The notes: a model not told the origin generated them from the letters alone. DNA of 27,570 nt from Sperchopsis tessellata (GCA_033557685.1 JAWQRN010000640.1:1-27570), one strand, 5' to 3'. Counted from the stretch's first letter, positions 1 to 10,900 are shown. Made by a program: numbers and translations.

Positions 1-955
1 GAACGGAGAGCTCTCTAGCAAGAGACTTATTGTAGCAGGTGTGCCCCAGGGTTCTATCCTTGGGCCCTACCTTTTTTAACTTTACATAAATGATTTTCCA
101 AGAACTCCTGATACAGAACTTAGTCTCTTTGCAGATGACACGGCAATCTATTGCTCGTCTCTACGGAAATGGCTCATCTCCAGAAGACTTCAGAGACACC
201 TGGACCTTGTAGAAGAGTTCTGTGGAAATTAAAGATCAACGCCGACAAAACTAAACACATCATATTTTCAAAGAGACGGCGCATTGAGAACTACCAGCCA
301 CAGATTTTCATGGATAAACAACTTGAAGAAAGGACCGTCGTCAAGTATCTAGGACTGACACTTGACAGCAGACTTAACTTCAAGGAACAGGTGGAGAAGA
401 TCAGGACCAAGGCAGCGATATCCACGAGGATCCTATATCCAGTCATCAACAGAAGATCGAGGATGAGCCTGAAGAATAAGATGAGGATCTACAAGACCAA
501 CCCTGACCTATGGAAGCCAATTATGGAGCTGCATTAGTGACACCGAGATGAAGAGGATCGAGACGACCTAATCCAAGTTCCTGAGGATGTTCACGAACGC
601 CCCAGGTTTGCGAACAACGAGGACGTCAGACGAAGAGCTGGAATAGGGACCACCGCGGACTTCAACCAAGGACATGCAAGTTTCTACCACCTGAAACTGA
701 GAGAGGAGCCATTCACCAGAGGGGTAGCAGCCTACACTAGAGAGAAAGCGCTTTTTCGAATTCGACGTCGACTGCCACAGAGGAGATTTATGTAGGACTA
801 CCGAGAAGGATGTGCCCAACCTCCAAGCAACTCCTGTGAAGATCTTGGTTAATTAAAATATCAGTAGATTGTTTAGGTTGTTTTGTACATATTTTTTACA
901 TTGTAAAAATAGATTGATCATTGTATCATCTTAGGAAATATATTAGATTAGATGA
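1..955 (+). mobile_element. Jockey-like non-LTR retrotransposon, 3' end
   Basis: This is the 3' part of a non-LTR (LINE) retrotransposon cut off by the window edge. The plus strand reads from the reverse transcriptase palm through the C-terminal region, then an AT-rich 3' UTR from about 840. A pentamer run (TTAGA-type, about 943-953) resembles the short tandem tail that ends many Jockey-type elements, so I place the 3' end near 955. A second short run, three TCAAA units at 1036-1050, leaves the possibility that the element ends there instead. The element inserts by target-primed reverse transcription. This copy is dead: the reading frame is broken by several stops and frameshifts. The Jockey clade assignment rests on the style of the RT motifs and the C-terminal region and is inferred. 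Confidence 0.75.
2..835 (+). pseudogene. Reverse transcriptase (C-terminal half), Jockey-like, broken
   Basis: Reading frame 2 gives the conserved RT block VAGVPQGSILGP at about 29-70, a stop just after it (YLF then stop), then YINDFP and the catalytic box LFADDTAIY at about 127-155 with both aspartates intact. The reading then shifts into another frame (about 223-535), which carries LKINADKTKHIIF and VKYLGLTLDSRLNF, the usual post-palm thumb blocks of LINE reverse transcriptases. After a further shift, 540-835 resembles the C-terminal tail seen in Jockey RTs (MKRIET, KFLRMFTNAPG). Known for the family: this enzyme copies the element RNA at a nicked target. Seen here: at least two internal stops and two frame changes, so no functional protein. 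The upstream endonuclease and ORF1 lie outside the window. Confidence 0.8.
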
Positions 956-1035
956 ATTACTTAGCTAGCTATCATAGTAGGTACAGTAGGGAACTCATGA
1001 ATTGTGTATACTTAAATTATTAACAATAAATAGTT

Positions 1036-1050
1036 TCAAATCAAATCAAA
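1036..1050 (+). repeat. Short TCAAA tandem repeat
   Basis: Three perfect TCAAA pentamers. It may be a simple repeat, or the alternative 3' tail of the preceding Jockey-like element, since such elements often end in a few short tandem units. Confidence 0.5.
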
Positions 1051-1358
1051 TAAGTAAACTGTACGTGTTAAGAACCATATCTGAATACTTCTCGATGAAA
1101 TGGGGAGAGTTCTTGATGTATGATATACATGATCTAATAAACTGGGTTGGGCTTGGGAGTGAGAAATTTAGCGAGCTGGTAGGTATGTACCTACACACAA
1201 ACTAATAACACAGTAATTTATATGATATGCAAAACACTGCAATATCAGCTCATGTGTTACAAAATTTTCTTTGTACGTTGTAATTTACATTGAAATTTTC
1301 ATTAGGAATGAATTAGAAAACTATATTAAATATATCAGAAAAATTATTTTGTGGATAA

Positions 1359-1603
1359 TCTTCATAATTCAAAAAAAGAAATAAAAAATATTGTCATTCC
1401 ACAAAGTTCTTTAATATATATAATATCGCGACCGGAATCGACCACACTAGGTCATTCTCAAGCAATTAATTGTCTTGCATGTCGCTGATTACTGTAATGC
1501 ATATTAGCTTGAGAATGACCTGGTGTGGTAGAAATCGGTCGCGATATTATATATATTAAAAAACTTTGTTAAATGATAAAAAAAATTATCTTTGAATTAT
1601 AAG
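1359..1603. repeat. Long inverted repeat (foldback/MITE-like or hairpin locus)
   Basis: The core arms are 1401-1463 and 1507-1569. They pair over 63 bp with 6 mismatches and enclose a 43 bp loop. Weaker complementarity continues outward, with TCATAATTCAAA-like sequence near 1362 matching its complement near 1600, giving arms of roughly 100 bp. The arms contain the GC-rich stretch ATATCGCGACCG, which stands out in AT-rich surroundings. There is no coding potential. No clear target-site duplication was found, so it could be a non-autonomous foldback element, two copies of a short repeat inserted head to head, or a hairpin-RNA locus. The structure is directly visible; its origin is not. Confidence 0.75.
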
Positions 1604-3789
1604 AAATGTAGTTCTTGTCGGTGCGACGTCTTAAAAACATTATACTACATTCTACTCGGTCAAAGGGCTAATTCAACACTGAAAAGCCCTTATTCCATTA
1701 GATAACCGGAAAATAAAGCTGATGTTGTATACAGATTTAAAGTTGTAAATAACTATGAAAAAGTCCACTAAACTAATGTTTGTTGCGGTTGGGTGGCTGA
1801 GCATGTCTGGCCGGAGATTGTATCGCGCGAATTGTTTGTACTTTGGTATGTTACTCGGATCCAAACCACTTTAAATTTCATCAAAAAATTAAACTTCCTG
1901 CATTCCTAACATAAATCTTAGATATCGACACACTTACTATACATAAACATCGTTTCCAATTATTTAAACGAAAACCTCGTACTGGGTTTCTTATATTTAC
2001 AAGTTGGTATTATTTTTATTAAAAATCCTGTCTGTTCGTAGAAAAAAAAAACATTTAAGAAAATTGTAGTGAATAAATAATATCATGAACTGTATAGATC
2101 AATACTTTTGAAATGTGGATATGACTGCTGATGTAAAGTTAATTGCTACTGTGATATTTTGTTGAATAAACTCTTTGCACGACTAGAGACAAAATTTTTT
2201 TAAATTTGAAATCCTCATTAAATAACTCCTTCCACAACTGGCACCCTGCCATCATTTACCAAAAACCATGAATTATGACTTCAATATACTGATTGATAGA
2301 CTCTTACAAAAATACAATAAATATCGAAGGTCCCCATTTATATTTGGAATAGCAAGTTTAACTGATCTGAAAGAAATCAAAAGTACAACTGATTATTATC
2401 CGCATTCATATGATAACGACAATATTCTGAAATAGATAAAACATGCGAACTCTTATAGTATAAATCTGATAATGGAATCCTTAGATACGCCAGAAGTCAT
2501 GCATTTGCAATCACAGTAACCTCCTCTCAAGAGAAGAACCTATTCAAATAACCAAATATTTTTACTGTATAACCAATTAAGTCTATGTAGTTGAGAATTT
2601 GTAAAATTTAAAAGAATTAAATAGTTTATTTCTTTTCATCGATTCAAAATCAGTAGGAATATTAATGATTTCTTATTATAAACTGTTAGTTTACCGTATA
2701 TAAATATGAGACTTAATAGTGAAATAAATGTGAAAATAAATAAAATTATGTAGATAAATGTATATTAAATAAACTGAAAATTGTTAGAATTTTTGTTTTC
2801 AATTGAAACTTTTACTAAATCAGCCAGAAATTTGTATCTAAGTGATACAATTTTGATAAGTGTATAAACTTCAGGTAAGTATTCCTACATTATAATTTGA
2901 TGTTTGGATTTTAGCTTTGCAAATAATTGAACGCGTTGTGCTTTGAATAGTTGCGAATAAGTAATAAAGTTAACAGTTTATTGGTTATATTCTGTGGTTT
3001 ATGCAGCAATTTTTAAATTTTAATTAAGGTTTCTCTTCAGTGTATTTAACCGTAGAAAATTTATAGGAGTAAATTGCCAACAAGCCGTGAAGTATATAGT
3101 TAACTACTGGGATCGCTTTTGGTATTATATGGATGTATCAACGGAGCGAAGCGTATCTACTAGACTTGATCCTAAATATCATTTATGATGAAAAACAGCT
3201 TAGAGCAAAATTTACAAATTAAATTTACCTGTGTTCATGGAGCAAATTTAAAAAAAATATAATAAGTATATAAGTATATAGTTTTAGCTGAGGTACTTTA
3301 TTAACAAATTTCTCCAAATTTATTTCTGTTTATTAGGTATAACGTTTTCACTGATACCTTACAATTGTTTGGAAGAAAATGAATCGATAATTCGACATCT
3401 AATATCTTAAACAAATTGTATTTCTGTTGGAGCAAAGAAGAAACGATTCTAATAGATTACTCAAATAATCACAGCTGCTTAATTTATTTTTAAATATAGA
3501 TGCGAATCACAGCTAGCCCGAATAACAATTTCGAGTTTGAGCAACTATAAAATATTTTACACCATGAGCTAATAAAACTACGGACCATCTAAATATGACG
3601 AGTTTCCCTTGTTGGAAATATAAATAAGAAGATTATTATAATATTAACAATAAATCACTATTGCCATGGATCTCGAAAAAGAGATTTCAAATAACGTCAT
3701 ATAACATATGAATATAAAATAAAAAACAAACAATCCATCATAAGCGAACGAAAATGTTAAAAACCAATAAATAATACAATTAGTATTGT
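1604..3789. other. AT-rich stretch, no recognised gene
   Basis: This is AT-rich sequence with frequent stops in all frames. One small plus-strand reading frame at 2268-2435 (55 codons) has a serviceable start context (AAACCATG) and uninterrupted mixed composition; downstream the same reading continues patchily to about 2520. I do not recognise it, and its length is unremarkable for chance. Nothing else in the stretch is supportable. Confidence 0.5.
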
Positions 3790-3802
3790 AGTACATGCTA
3801 TA

Positions 3803-5240
3803 TCAATTAAAAATTGTCTCTCTCGATTTTAGATATTTTGTATCGGATGGGAGCACATTAAATGATTTGATGGCTCTATAGAGTGGACCTTGTTCATATA
3901 ACAAGGTGGAATGTAATGGCACTTTCAAGTCACACATCCGTCTTTTTATCATTGCAGTAGACACATCACCGTTTGTTATAAATTGACATCTATTTCCATG
4001 CACATAAACACACAGTTAGTGTATATAAATTCAAGGCAATCTCATCAGTTTTAACGTTTTAAAATACACCCTACAAGATTATCCACTGTTCAGAAAGAGC
4101 AATACTCGAACGAGCGAAGCATTGGACCAAAATCGATCGAAGATCCCCAAAACATGATGCCATACCTCAAACGGGAAAAAGCCCAAATAAACTCCCAAAA
4201 ATTTACTGTTGACCATCTCAGGCAGATATTTGCCATTCAATTTAACTTGAGCCTTGAGCTTTTGTTGCTAAATGCAAGCAATTCATCTCACATAGTCAAC
4301 CATTTGGGACATCATCATAGTTGTTGTTTCAAATAATCCATGTAAAGTTGAAAAATTTTCTATATCACATGTGTCGTTCAAAAATTACCATATACTTTGA
4401 CTACCAATACACACTGATACATCATTTACATATATTAAAAATAGAAGCAGCCCCAATATAGACTCCTGCGGCACTCCCTGCCCAAGCCGTCTGAAACCAG
4501 AATACACCATCCGTCAAATTCCATTAATGTTTCGATCAATAGCCACGCAATGAGTTCTATCTCTGAGGTATGACGATAACAATTTTTGTGCAATACCTCT
4601 AATTCCTTACATATTAATCTTCATAAGCATCACGTCATAATCGAGTGTGTGAAATGCCTTTATCAAGTAATAATCCAGACACAAATTCACCATTATCTAG
4701 GCCACCATGAATAGAAGTAAGAAATTCATATATGGCCATGTCGGTGGACTTTTCTGGAATAAACCCAAATTGTCAATTATTTAAAATATTATGCCTACAC
4801 AAATACTTTCGTATACTATCCTATATACATCTTGATGAAACAACTTTGGCAAATTTCAGTTTATCAGGGTAGATATCCGATTATTAACATACATTTACAA
4901 TTCTAACAAGAGGCTCTACAATGCTGCACCTAACATGTTTTAAGATACATGCGGGAATCTCATCCATTCCAGCAGCTCGCTTTTTACAAGTTTCTCCTAT
5001 CACCATAATGACCACATTATATTAGTAGGATACAAAATAATGATTCAGCCTGGTAGGAGATGTGTTCTAAGGAGACATAAGAGTCAGAATCCCTAAATGA
5101 TGGAATAGAAAGACAATTTGCATTGAACGTATCAGCAATCGTACCAGCATCAGTTATCACTACATCCCCTAATTCAATAGAGTTTATTCCTTGACAGCTT
5201 TTTGTCTTACCGGTTTCCTGTTTATACATGTTCCATATTG
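3803..5240 (-). pseudogene. Reverse transcriptase of CR1-like element, broken
   Basis: The minus strand gives RT blocks in order but in changing frames: KRAAGMDEIPACILKHV (about 4985-4935) and PDKLKFAKVV (about 4870-4840), both finger-region blocks; FGFIPEKSTDMAIYEFL (about 4775-4725); RRLGQGVPQESILG (about 4490-4445), the B block; and YVNDVSV directly after. The FADD catalytic box expected next is not seen, and the spacing suggests a small deletion there. KLNGKYLPEMVNSKFLGV (about 4245-4180) is the thumb-region block, and 4003-3803 (PLHSTLLYEQGPLYRAIKSF and NVLPSD) matches the C-terminal tail of LINE RTs. It is clearly a reverse transcriptase remnant, with many stops. Confidence 0.75.
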
Positions 5241-5667
5241 TCCTAGATTTGTTTTGAATGGTTTAGTATTATAATAGCTGTACTTTGCTCTACGCACAAG
5301 TTGTTGATGATTTTCATTTTTCGGATTTATATAGATTTAAAACCTTTGGACTTTGAGAAGCCCGGGCGATAGTAAACAAATTCCGCAGGAACATCAATGA
5401 TCGCTTCAACGCGTAATAAATCCAAGGCATACGTTTACCTTCAGGCGTCCTACTTTTCCTGATAGGAAAATATATCTCAAAATGAACACCCGATGAATAG
5501 CTCTGAACATAGCATTGGCATTATCATATGCATCCAGGATCCCCCAGCATTCGGAATCCCAGCCTACAGCAAAATTATCGATCTCATCTTATCTTAAGGA
5601 TCGAACGTTCGTATAATTCTGCTCAGGCACAACATTCTTGTTAATTTCTATCGTCTGACCAAGATGA

Positions 5668-6295
5668 CTAGACACTCCATGGAAAGTAGATTAACTCGTT
5701 AAATACATACCCCAAGTTAGTCAATATACTATCTATGCATATTCCTTTGCCTTCCAAAATATCACTAACACGCGTAATAACATTGATGTGTCGCTGTATG
5801 TCATAAGCGTTGAATACATCCTCCATCTCATTTGATTCACCCAAGGGCAGCAAAAAAATCCACGTTGAAATTAACACATATTATAAAGTTAGTGAATCTT
5901 TCATTCAAAAATTCAAATAAATCGATCATCACGGTTAGTAAAACGTTCAAGCCAGCACCCGGCACCCTATAAATACAAACTAAAACATAAATAGAACCTT
6001 CAAAATAAAGCGCTTGTCGCACAGTAATCAAATTCTCGCTCCTTACAGTATGTATCAAAGTGAACTGATTTAAACTTCACTTCATCCCTACCCAATATAA
6101 TCACTCCACCCCCTCTACACGACTTTCTACAAAAATGAGAGTTTATATCCATTTATGGTAAATGTTACAATATCCGTTGGTGAAAGCCATGATTCACTCA
6201 GATTCAATACATAAGGAAATTTAAGTTCAATAGTCAAAGCTTCAAGTTTAGTACTTTTATTTTTGACACTACGAGCATTTAAATGTGACATAATT
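5668..6295 (-). pseudogene. Apurinic-type endonuclease domain of CR1-like element, broken
   Basis: The minus strand from about 6295 reads SHLNARSVKNKSTKLEAL, the typical N-terminal block of LINE endonucleases (HLNxRSLxNK). It is followed by LNLSESWLSPTDI and TINGYKL, the next conserved blocks. After a frame change, 6058-5837 gives IYRVPGAG and FIICVNFNVDF, where a GDFN motif is expected; here the GD is replaced by VN. A second frame change near 5840-5877 leads into SNEMEDVFNAYDIQRHIN and CIDSILTNLG, the C-terminal endonuclease blocks. The domain normally nicks target DNA to start reverse transcription. Loss of the GD residues and the frameshifts mean it cannot work here. Confidence 0.7.
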
Positions 6296-6466
6296 AAATG
6301 GATCTGCTCTCGGCATAGCGATCTCCTATGTAAAAATTCTGAATCCTATCAGATGTCTCATCTGATAAATATTTCAAGAAGATTAAGCGACGAATATTCT
6401 TAATGGCACATTTCAACGATTCAGCCAATATTTCCCCATTCAGGTATAGGCCATACGAAGTACAAT

Positions 6467-7280
6467 TTAACTTAAAATGATCGGTATTAGGGTCAAATAA
6501 TTTGATTGATTTGAGTTAGTTAATTTATTTTTAAGTTCCACATTTAACATATACGTCTTTCGGATGTAACTTACCTCGTCATAACGATAAAGTACAGTAG
6601 ACAATATAACATTTTTTTGTGCGATTTCATTCAGAGTTGTTAAACCATTATTATCTTGGCCACATGTGTCATAATCGTTATTCACGCCAGATAAAATACA
6701 GACCAAATCTGCGTTAGTATAGCCAACCACCGTATTTTGAAGATGTTCAGTGATTGAATTCAAATTTGCGTATGGTTGAAACACAACCGGAAGATCGTAC
6801 TCGCTATGCAAACTTGAACTTAAGTGTCCATAAAGGTTTCGCCCATGATTATTGCAGGCCAAAAATAACTTAGGTTTTTTGTGTTCCCCATCAATCTCCC
6901 TTGAAAACAAGTAGAAGGTGGTGGTAAGTCATTGTGTGTAACGTTGCTCAAGTTTGTATCAGTTTGAGTTGTCATTGCTATAGCTGGTGGTTTTTCTAAG
7001 ACAATTTTGATTTTCTTTGCTTTGCAGCAACTTTGGACTGAAAATTTTCTATTAATTTCTTCAATCGATGTATCTCCATTAATTGCTCGCTCTGGAAGTT
7101 TCGATCTCAAAAAGCTGGTCTTGCAATTGAGCATTGAGTAGTTTCTTTGCAGTACTATCCTCACTAACATTACTTTTATGGATAACAGTCTCATAATTAT
7201 TATTTAGACTACTATTTTTTGAAATTTCAAAATGTGAAATTTTTGAGATTTATTTGGTTGATCCATTTTTTTCACTTGCA
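6467..7280 (-). pseudogene. ORF1 protein of CR1-like element, esterase (SGNH)-like, frameshifted
   Basis: A first part reads without a stop from 7194 to about 6880 (possible true start MDQPNK upstream, near 7263, with a stop between). It is lysine-rich and low in recognisable motifs. A frameshift near 6880-6910 moves to a second part, 6910-6467, about 147 codons. This part has KPKLFLACNNHGRNLYGHL, which aligns by eye with the ADSHGR-type block of SGNH hydrolase-like ORF1 proteins, and LVCILSGVNNDYD, which matches the later GTND-type block. Both blocks have lost key residues: the serine of DSH reads as N, and GTN reads as GVN. Family knowledge: CR1-group ORF1 proteins bind element RNA and may carry an esterase domain of unclear role. 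The call is a family-level inference. Confidence 0.6.
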
Positions 7281-7330
7281 TTCTGGTAGTAATAGTCCTT
7301 TTGAAGTAGTTTTCTGACTCGAACCTCTCA

Positions 7331-8389
7331 AGCCTGCAGTTGAAATGAGTTTGATATTTATACATTATATTTATGTTGTTTCAAGTGGACATTAAAAACA
7401 ACTATAAAACCAGTGCTGGCAGAAAGCATACTTTATGTTGTTTTTATTTTTATATTTAAACTTAAAAAGTCAGATGTTGATAAAATGTCTTCCAAAGAGT
7501 ACTTTCATCATTTATAAATTTAATAATTTGATCCATAATGCAATATTCCACAGGTTACACACTAGTTAAAATTTTATTGCTTGGATTTATACGTATTACT
7601 GTTGGTTCTAGCAGAAACATACGCGAGCATATCATTATGGGCACTTAGCTTAATATATCAACCACATTTCCACTTAGGTACTGATTCTGGATAGGAGGTA
7701 GACGAAATTAATAGTATTATTAATTTCCCATATCACAATAATTAACATAATGTTTGTAGTTTTCTCGTAAAAATCAACCAACAAACATATTTCTCTTATT
7801 TGTCTTTAAATATGTGTAGATATATTTATTATACGTAAGTATATAGCAAACCCGTTATCTTAACAGATACTTTATGCAAAGAAATTGAATTATGGTATTT
7901 TTTACAATGGCCTATCCTTGACACAAGGTAGGTCCATTATGCTGGGTAAACTCTCCCTTACCGGGATCAAGCCTATTATGGATTGAACCACAAGTAAGCG
8001 AAGGTGGCAATGTCATCCATCCACCACGCAGAAGCCTCCTTAACCACCACAAGTGAAGAACGCCACAGTTCTTTTTACATTCAATCTCTAGATATTTCTG
8101 GAAATATCCGTTTTAGAGTCTACTCACTACTGACTAAATAAAATTATGATTTTTGAATTTCTCTCTATCTGTTTGAGTTTATGTATAGGTCTGTGTGTGA
8201 CTCTGTAGCCAGCCTAGCGCCCAAACGGTTTGAGCCAGGAAGTAGAAATTCAGCATACAAACTTTTGTCAGTGAATTTTATATAGAAACGATCGTTTATC
8301 TGTCTATATTCCATACTATCACCCAAATTATTTGCGCTACGAAGAAGAAAATACATATACAGATTGTGTGGTTCATTTTGGGATATAAT
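7331..8389. other. Intergenic stretch with a GC-richer islet at 7900-8075
   Basis: Most of this stretch is plain AT-rich sequence. Between about 7900 and 8075 composition rises sharply in GC and purine/pyrimidine order becomes less monotonous, with short repeats such as CCTTGACACAAGG. No reading frame longer than about 35 codons crosses it and I do not recognise it; a SINE, a UTR fragment or a piece of another element are all possible. At 8195-8245 a segment (GCCCAAACGGTTTGAGCC and neighbours) looks like part of a dispersed repeat joined to the truncated retrotransposon downstream. Confidence 0.4.
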
Positions 8390-9230
8390 TAATTCAGAAT
8401 ATTCAGAAAGGATATTCAAAGAAGTGCGAAGCGAGGACGAGCAACGGATTGAAGTTAACGGAGAACTACTGAACAACTTAAGATATGCGAACGATACGGT
8501 CATATTTGCGGGCACCATGGAGGGACTACAACAGCTGTTGAATAGCATACCATCTGCAAGCGAACGATATGGACTGAAAATAAACGTCAAGAAAACTAAG
8601 TTCATGGTCATTAGTAAAAACATCATAAACCATGAAAGAATAATGCTGCATGATGCAGAGATGGAAAGGGTAGACAAGTTTACATATCTAGGAAGTTTGC
8701 TGAATGTAGCATGGGACCAATTGATCGAAATAAAAAGTCGGATAGAGGGAGCCAGAGCAGTATTCAGGAAAATCAGTAAAGTTCTAAAGACCCGCAGTCT
8801 GAGTCTTAAACTTAAACTTAGACTAGTTAAGTGGTATGTTTTTCCGGTACTCTTATATGGAGTAGATTCATCTACATTGACGGAGGCCTTCAAGAATAGA
8901 CTAAAGGCGTTCTAGACGTGACGTACAGAAGGATTCTTAGAATGCCCTGGACAGATCATGTTGTCAACGAGGAAGTTTTAGGGAGGATGGAAGAAGATAG
9001 AGAAGTGGTAAGGACGGTAAAAAAAGAAAGCTGGAGTATTTGGGCCAGATAATGAGACACCCAGGGAGATTCGATCTATTACAACTAATACTCTAAGGAA
9101 AAGTGAAAGTCAAAATTGGACCAGGACGAAGGAGGATATCATGGTTGAAGAACTTAAAAACTCAACAACCACTGGATTGTTCTGTAATGCGGCTAACAAA
9201 GTTAAGATTGTATTTTAGATCATCCAACAT
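8390..9230 (+). pseudogene. Reverse transcriptase, RTE-like, active site mutated
   Basis: An uninterrupted reading runs to a stop at 8915 and carries VNGELLNNLRYANDTVIFAG, then YGLKINVKKTKFMVIS (about 8570-8620), VDKFTYLGSLLN (about 8670-8705) and WYVFPVLLYGVDSSTL (about 8832-8880). These are the palm and thumb blocks of a LINE RT. The catalytic YADD box is YAND, so the first catalytic aspartate is lost. After 8915 the frame shifts: RRILRMPWTDHV, KRKLEYLGQIMRHPG and RRISWLKNL continue in changing frames to about 9170, then NAANKVKI to about 9215. The upstream ATG at 8364 is chance; homology begins near 8390. Inactive by both the active-site change and the frameshifts. Confidence 0.8.
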
Positions 9231-9261
9231 CCCGTAACGGATAGGCACGATAAGAAGAAGA
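8390..9261 (+). mobile_element. RTE-like non-LTR retrotransposon, 5'-truncated
   Basis: The plus strand starts abruptly inside the RT domain (NSEYSERIFKEV at about 8390) and runs to an AAGAAGAAG-like tail ending near 9261. A 5' truncation plus a short trinucleotide tail is the standard footprint of incomplete target-primed reverse transcription by RTE-type elements. The C-terminal block RRISWLKNL near 9130-9160 followed by NAANKVKI is typical of the RTE-like endonuclease/reverse transcriptases common in insect genomes. Clade naming is inferred from these motifs. Confidence 0.75.
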
Positions 9262-10620
9262 GTGAATTCCTATATTAAATAAAACTTTTGCAAATGTTGG
9301 CTCATCTAATTATTTTCTTCTTTCCATTGACTGATTGAGTTTCGAGAAAATTGAGAAGAACAATTTCTTATTTTGAATTTGGCAAGTAAACCATTTTTTG
9401 TGGTTATTGAAATGAAATTGTTTAACATACATTTAATTATACCTACATTGGGGGCATATAAAATTAATAAAAAACATTAATTATTACACTACCGAAGGTA
9501 ATATACATTTTATTTAACTATATACAAAAACAAGATGAAAATTAATTGGGTTCTACCACTAACAACAGTTGCCAAAGTTAAGCAATCTAGAAAAATGTTA
9601 CATTTTCCAAAATTAAAAAATAATTATAGCAATTGAATTAATTAGTTGAAAAATTATCTTATTCTATGCGTGTGGGCTTTAATTCTCAGTAAATTATGTA
9701 GTATGTAGAAGTTTAATTTTACATAAGAATTTCCTATACCACAAATTTAAAAACACCATATAGAATCTTCATTTTAAAATCCCAGTGAAATTAAGAAGAA
9801 ATAGACCAACTGCAAGTAGTAGTACTTTGGGTACCAATTTTACATTTTTTACCTAGAATTAAAGTTGTTTTAATTTTTTCCGGCAGAGAAGATAACGAAA
9901 ATTTGACAAAAGTTGGTTATTTAGGTCTAAAGCTTTATTACTACGGCGTAGTATGGGACAAGAAGGAAGATAATGCATTACTAATTTAGAGGTTATAATT
10001 TTAAACGTTAGATTACTGTTAGTGTCAACTGTTCTATCAATGATACATAATAGCTTATTATATACGTTTCTCAACACATTAATTAAGTATCACATTAGAT
10101 AATATTACCAATTTAATTTATACATTTGTTATTACAGTTTGTTCATTATTTTTTTGTTTCGTGAAGTCATGTGTTAGTTCATACCTCATTTATCCTTACA
10201 ATAAAGGTAAATTAAAAAAATAAAATTAAGGTAATTCGCTATTACTTTATACTAAGGGTAAATCAAGTGAAAACTTCTTATTCACTGACGTGTTCCATTA
10301 AGTTGTTTAAACTGCTAAGTTTATATAATTTATTATTTATTTTAACATATGTAGAATCTACTAAATTTGTTGGTGTAAATTAAAATCAGTGATTAAAGTA
10401 AGTGCTGGTTTAAAAAACAATCATTTTATAAATGACGTTTGATATATATGCAGTAGTTACAGTAGCAGTAAATAATTTTACAGAGTACTTTTCTAAAAAA
10501 GTGTAATTGTCGATATGTAGCTAGCTGAACAATACAACAGGCGGGAATGGTAGAATGTCGACTAGATTTCACATACAAAGCATCGCAGTAAGCCATGAAA
10601 CATGGTCCCATGTAAAGTAA
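9262..10620. other. AT-rich stretch, no recognised gene
   Basis: No convincing gene. A 72-codon minus-strand reading frame at 9859-10077 has mixed composition (KLVMHYLPSCPILRRSNKAL) and could be an old element fragment, but I could not link it to a family and its length is within what chance allows. Confidence 0.4.
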
Positions 10621-10624
10621 TATT

Positions 10625-10900
10625 TTAATTCCGGCCCGTGAAAAATGGGTGGTGCGAGTCCGGTGAGTTGCCTACATTTACAAGTAGATGTCAGGCTAGT
10701 CGCCAGCTCACGCCAACCTAGACAATGCCACGTGGGAACAACAAAGGGCACCCACTACATGTCCTCATCAACGAAGAGTGAAATCGTATACCAAAGCCAA
10801 CCAGGCCTGTTAATGTTGATTAAATGCTATGCCTTGTAGACGTTAGATGCATTGGTTTGTTACAACGTCGTTTCCGTCGTCATCTCGAAGGTTAGGCAAT
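10625..10900. other. GC-rich islet of unknown nature
   Basis: Composition rises to roughly half GC (about 49% over 10621-10800), against a strongly AT-rich background. Reading frames of 60-64 codons cross it on both strands, as expected when stops become rarer in GC-rich DNA, and neither resembles a protein I know. It lies 100-370 bp downstream of the putative signal-peptide exon on the minus strand, so it could contain a later exon, UTR or regulatory DNA of that gene. An acceptor-like TTAACAG ends at 10807 (minus) and would join in frame to about 29 more codons before a stop. That splice is only a possibility. Confidence 0.35.

Larger units (their letters stand above)
3790..7330 (-). mobile_element. 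CR1-like non-LTR retrotransposon, near full length but decayed
   Basis: Reading the minus strand from about 7330 down to 3790 gives the parts of a two-ORF LINE in the correct order: ORF1 with an esterase-like segment, an apurinic-type endonuclease, a reverse transcriptase and the C-terminal tail. The outer limits are approximate: the 5' side ends in AT-rich sequence without a clear boundary, and the 3' side is set just after the last RT-like codons at 3803. ORF1 with an SGNH/esterase-like segment plus this style of endonuclease points to the CR1/L2/Daphne group rather than RTE; the exact clade is inferred. Multiple frameshifts, stops and an apparent deletion around the RT active site make it inactive. 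Confidence 0.75.

Noticed and set aside
568..819. 83-codon minus-strand frame
   Set aside because: Antisense to the C-terminal tail of the Jockey-like reverse transcriptase.
7900..8075. Possible spliceosomal snRNA or tRNA in the GC-richer islet
   Set aside because: I compared it from memory with U1 and U5 snRNA features and tRNA box A/B spacing and found no match.
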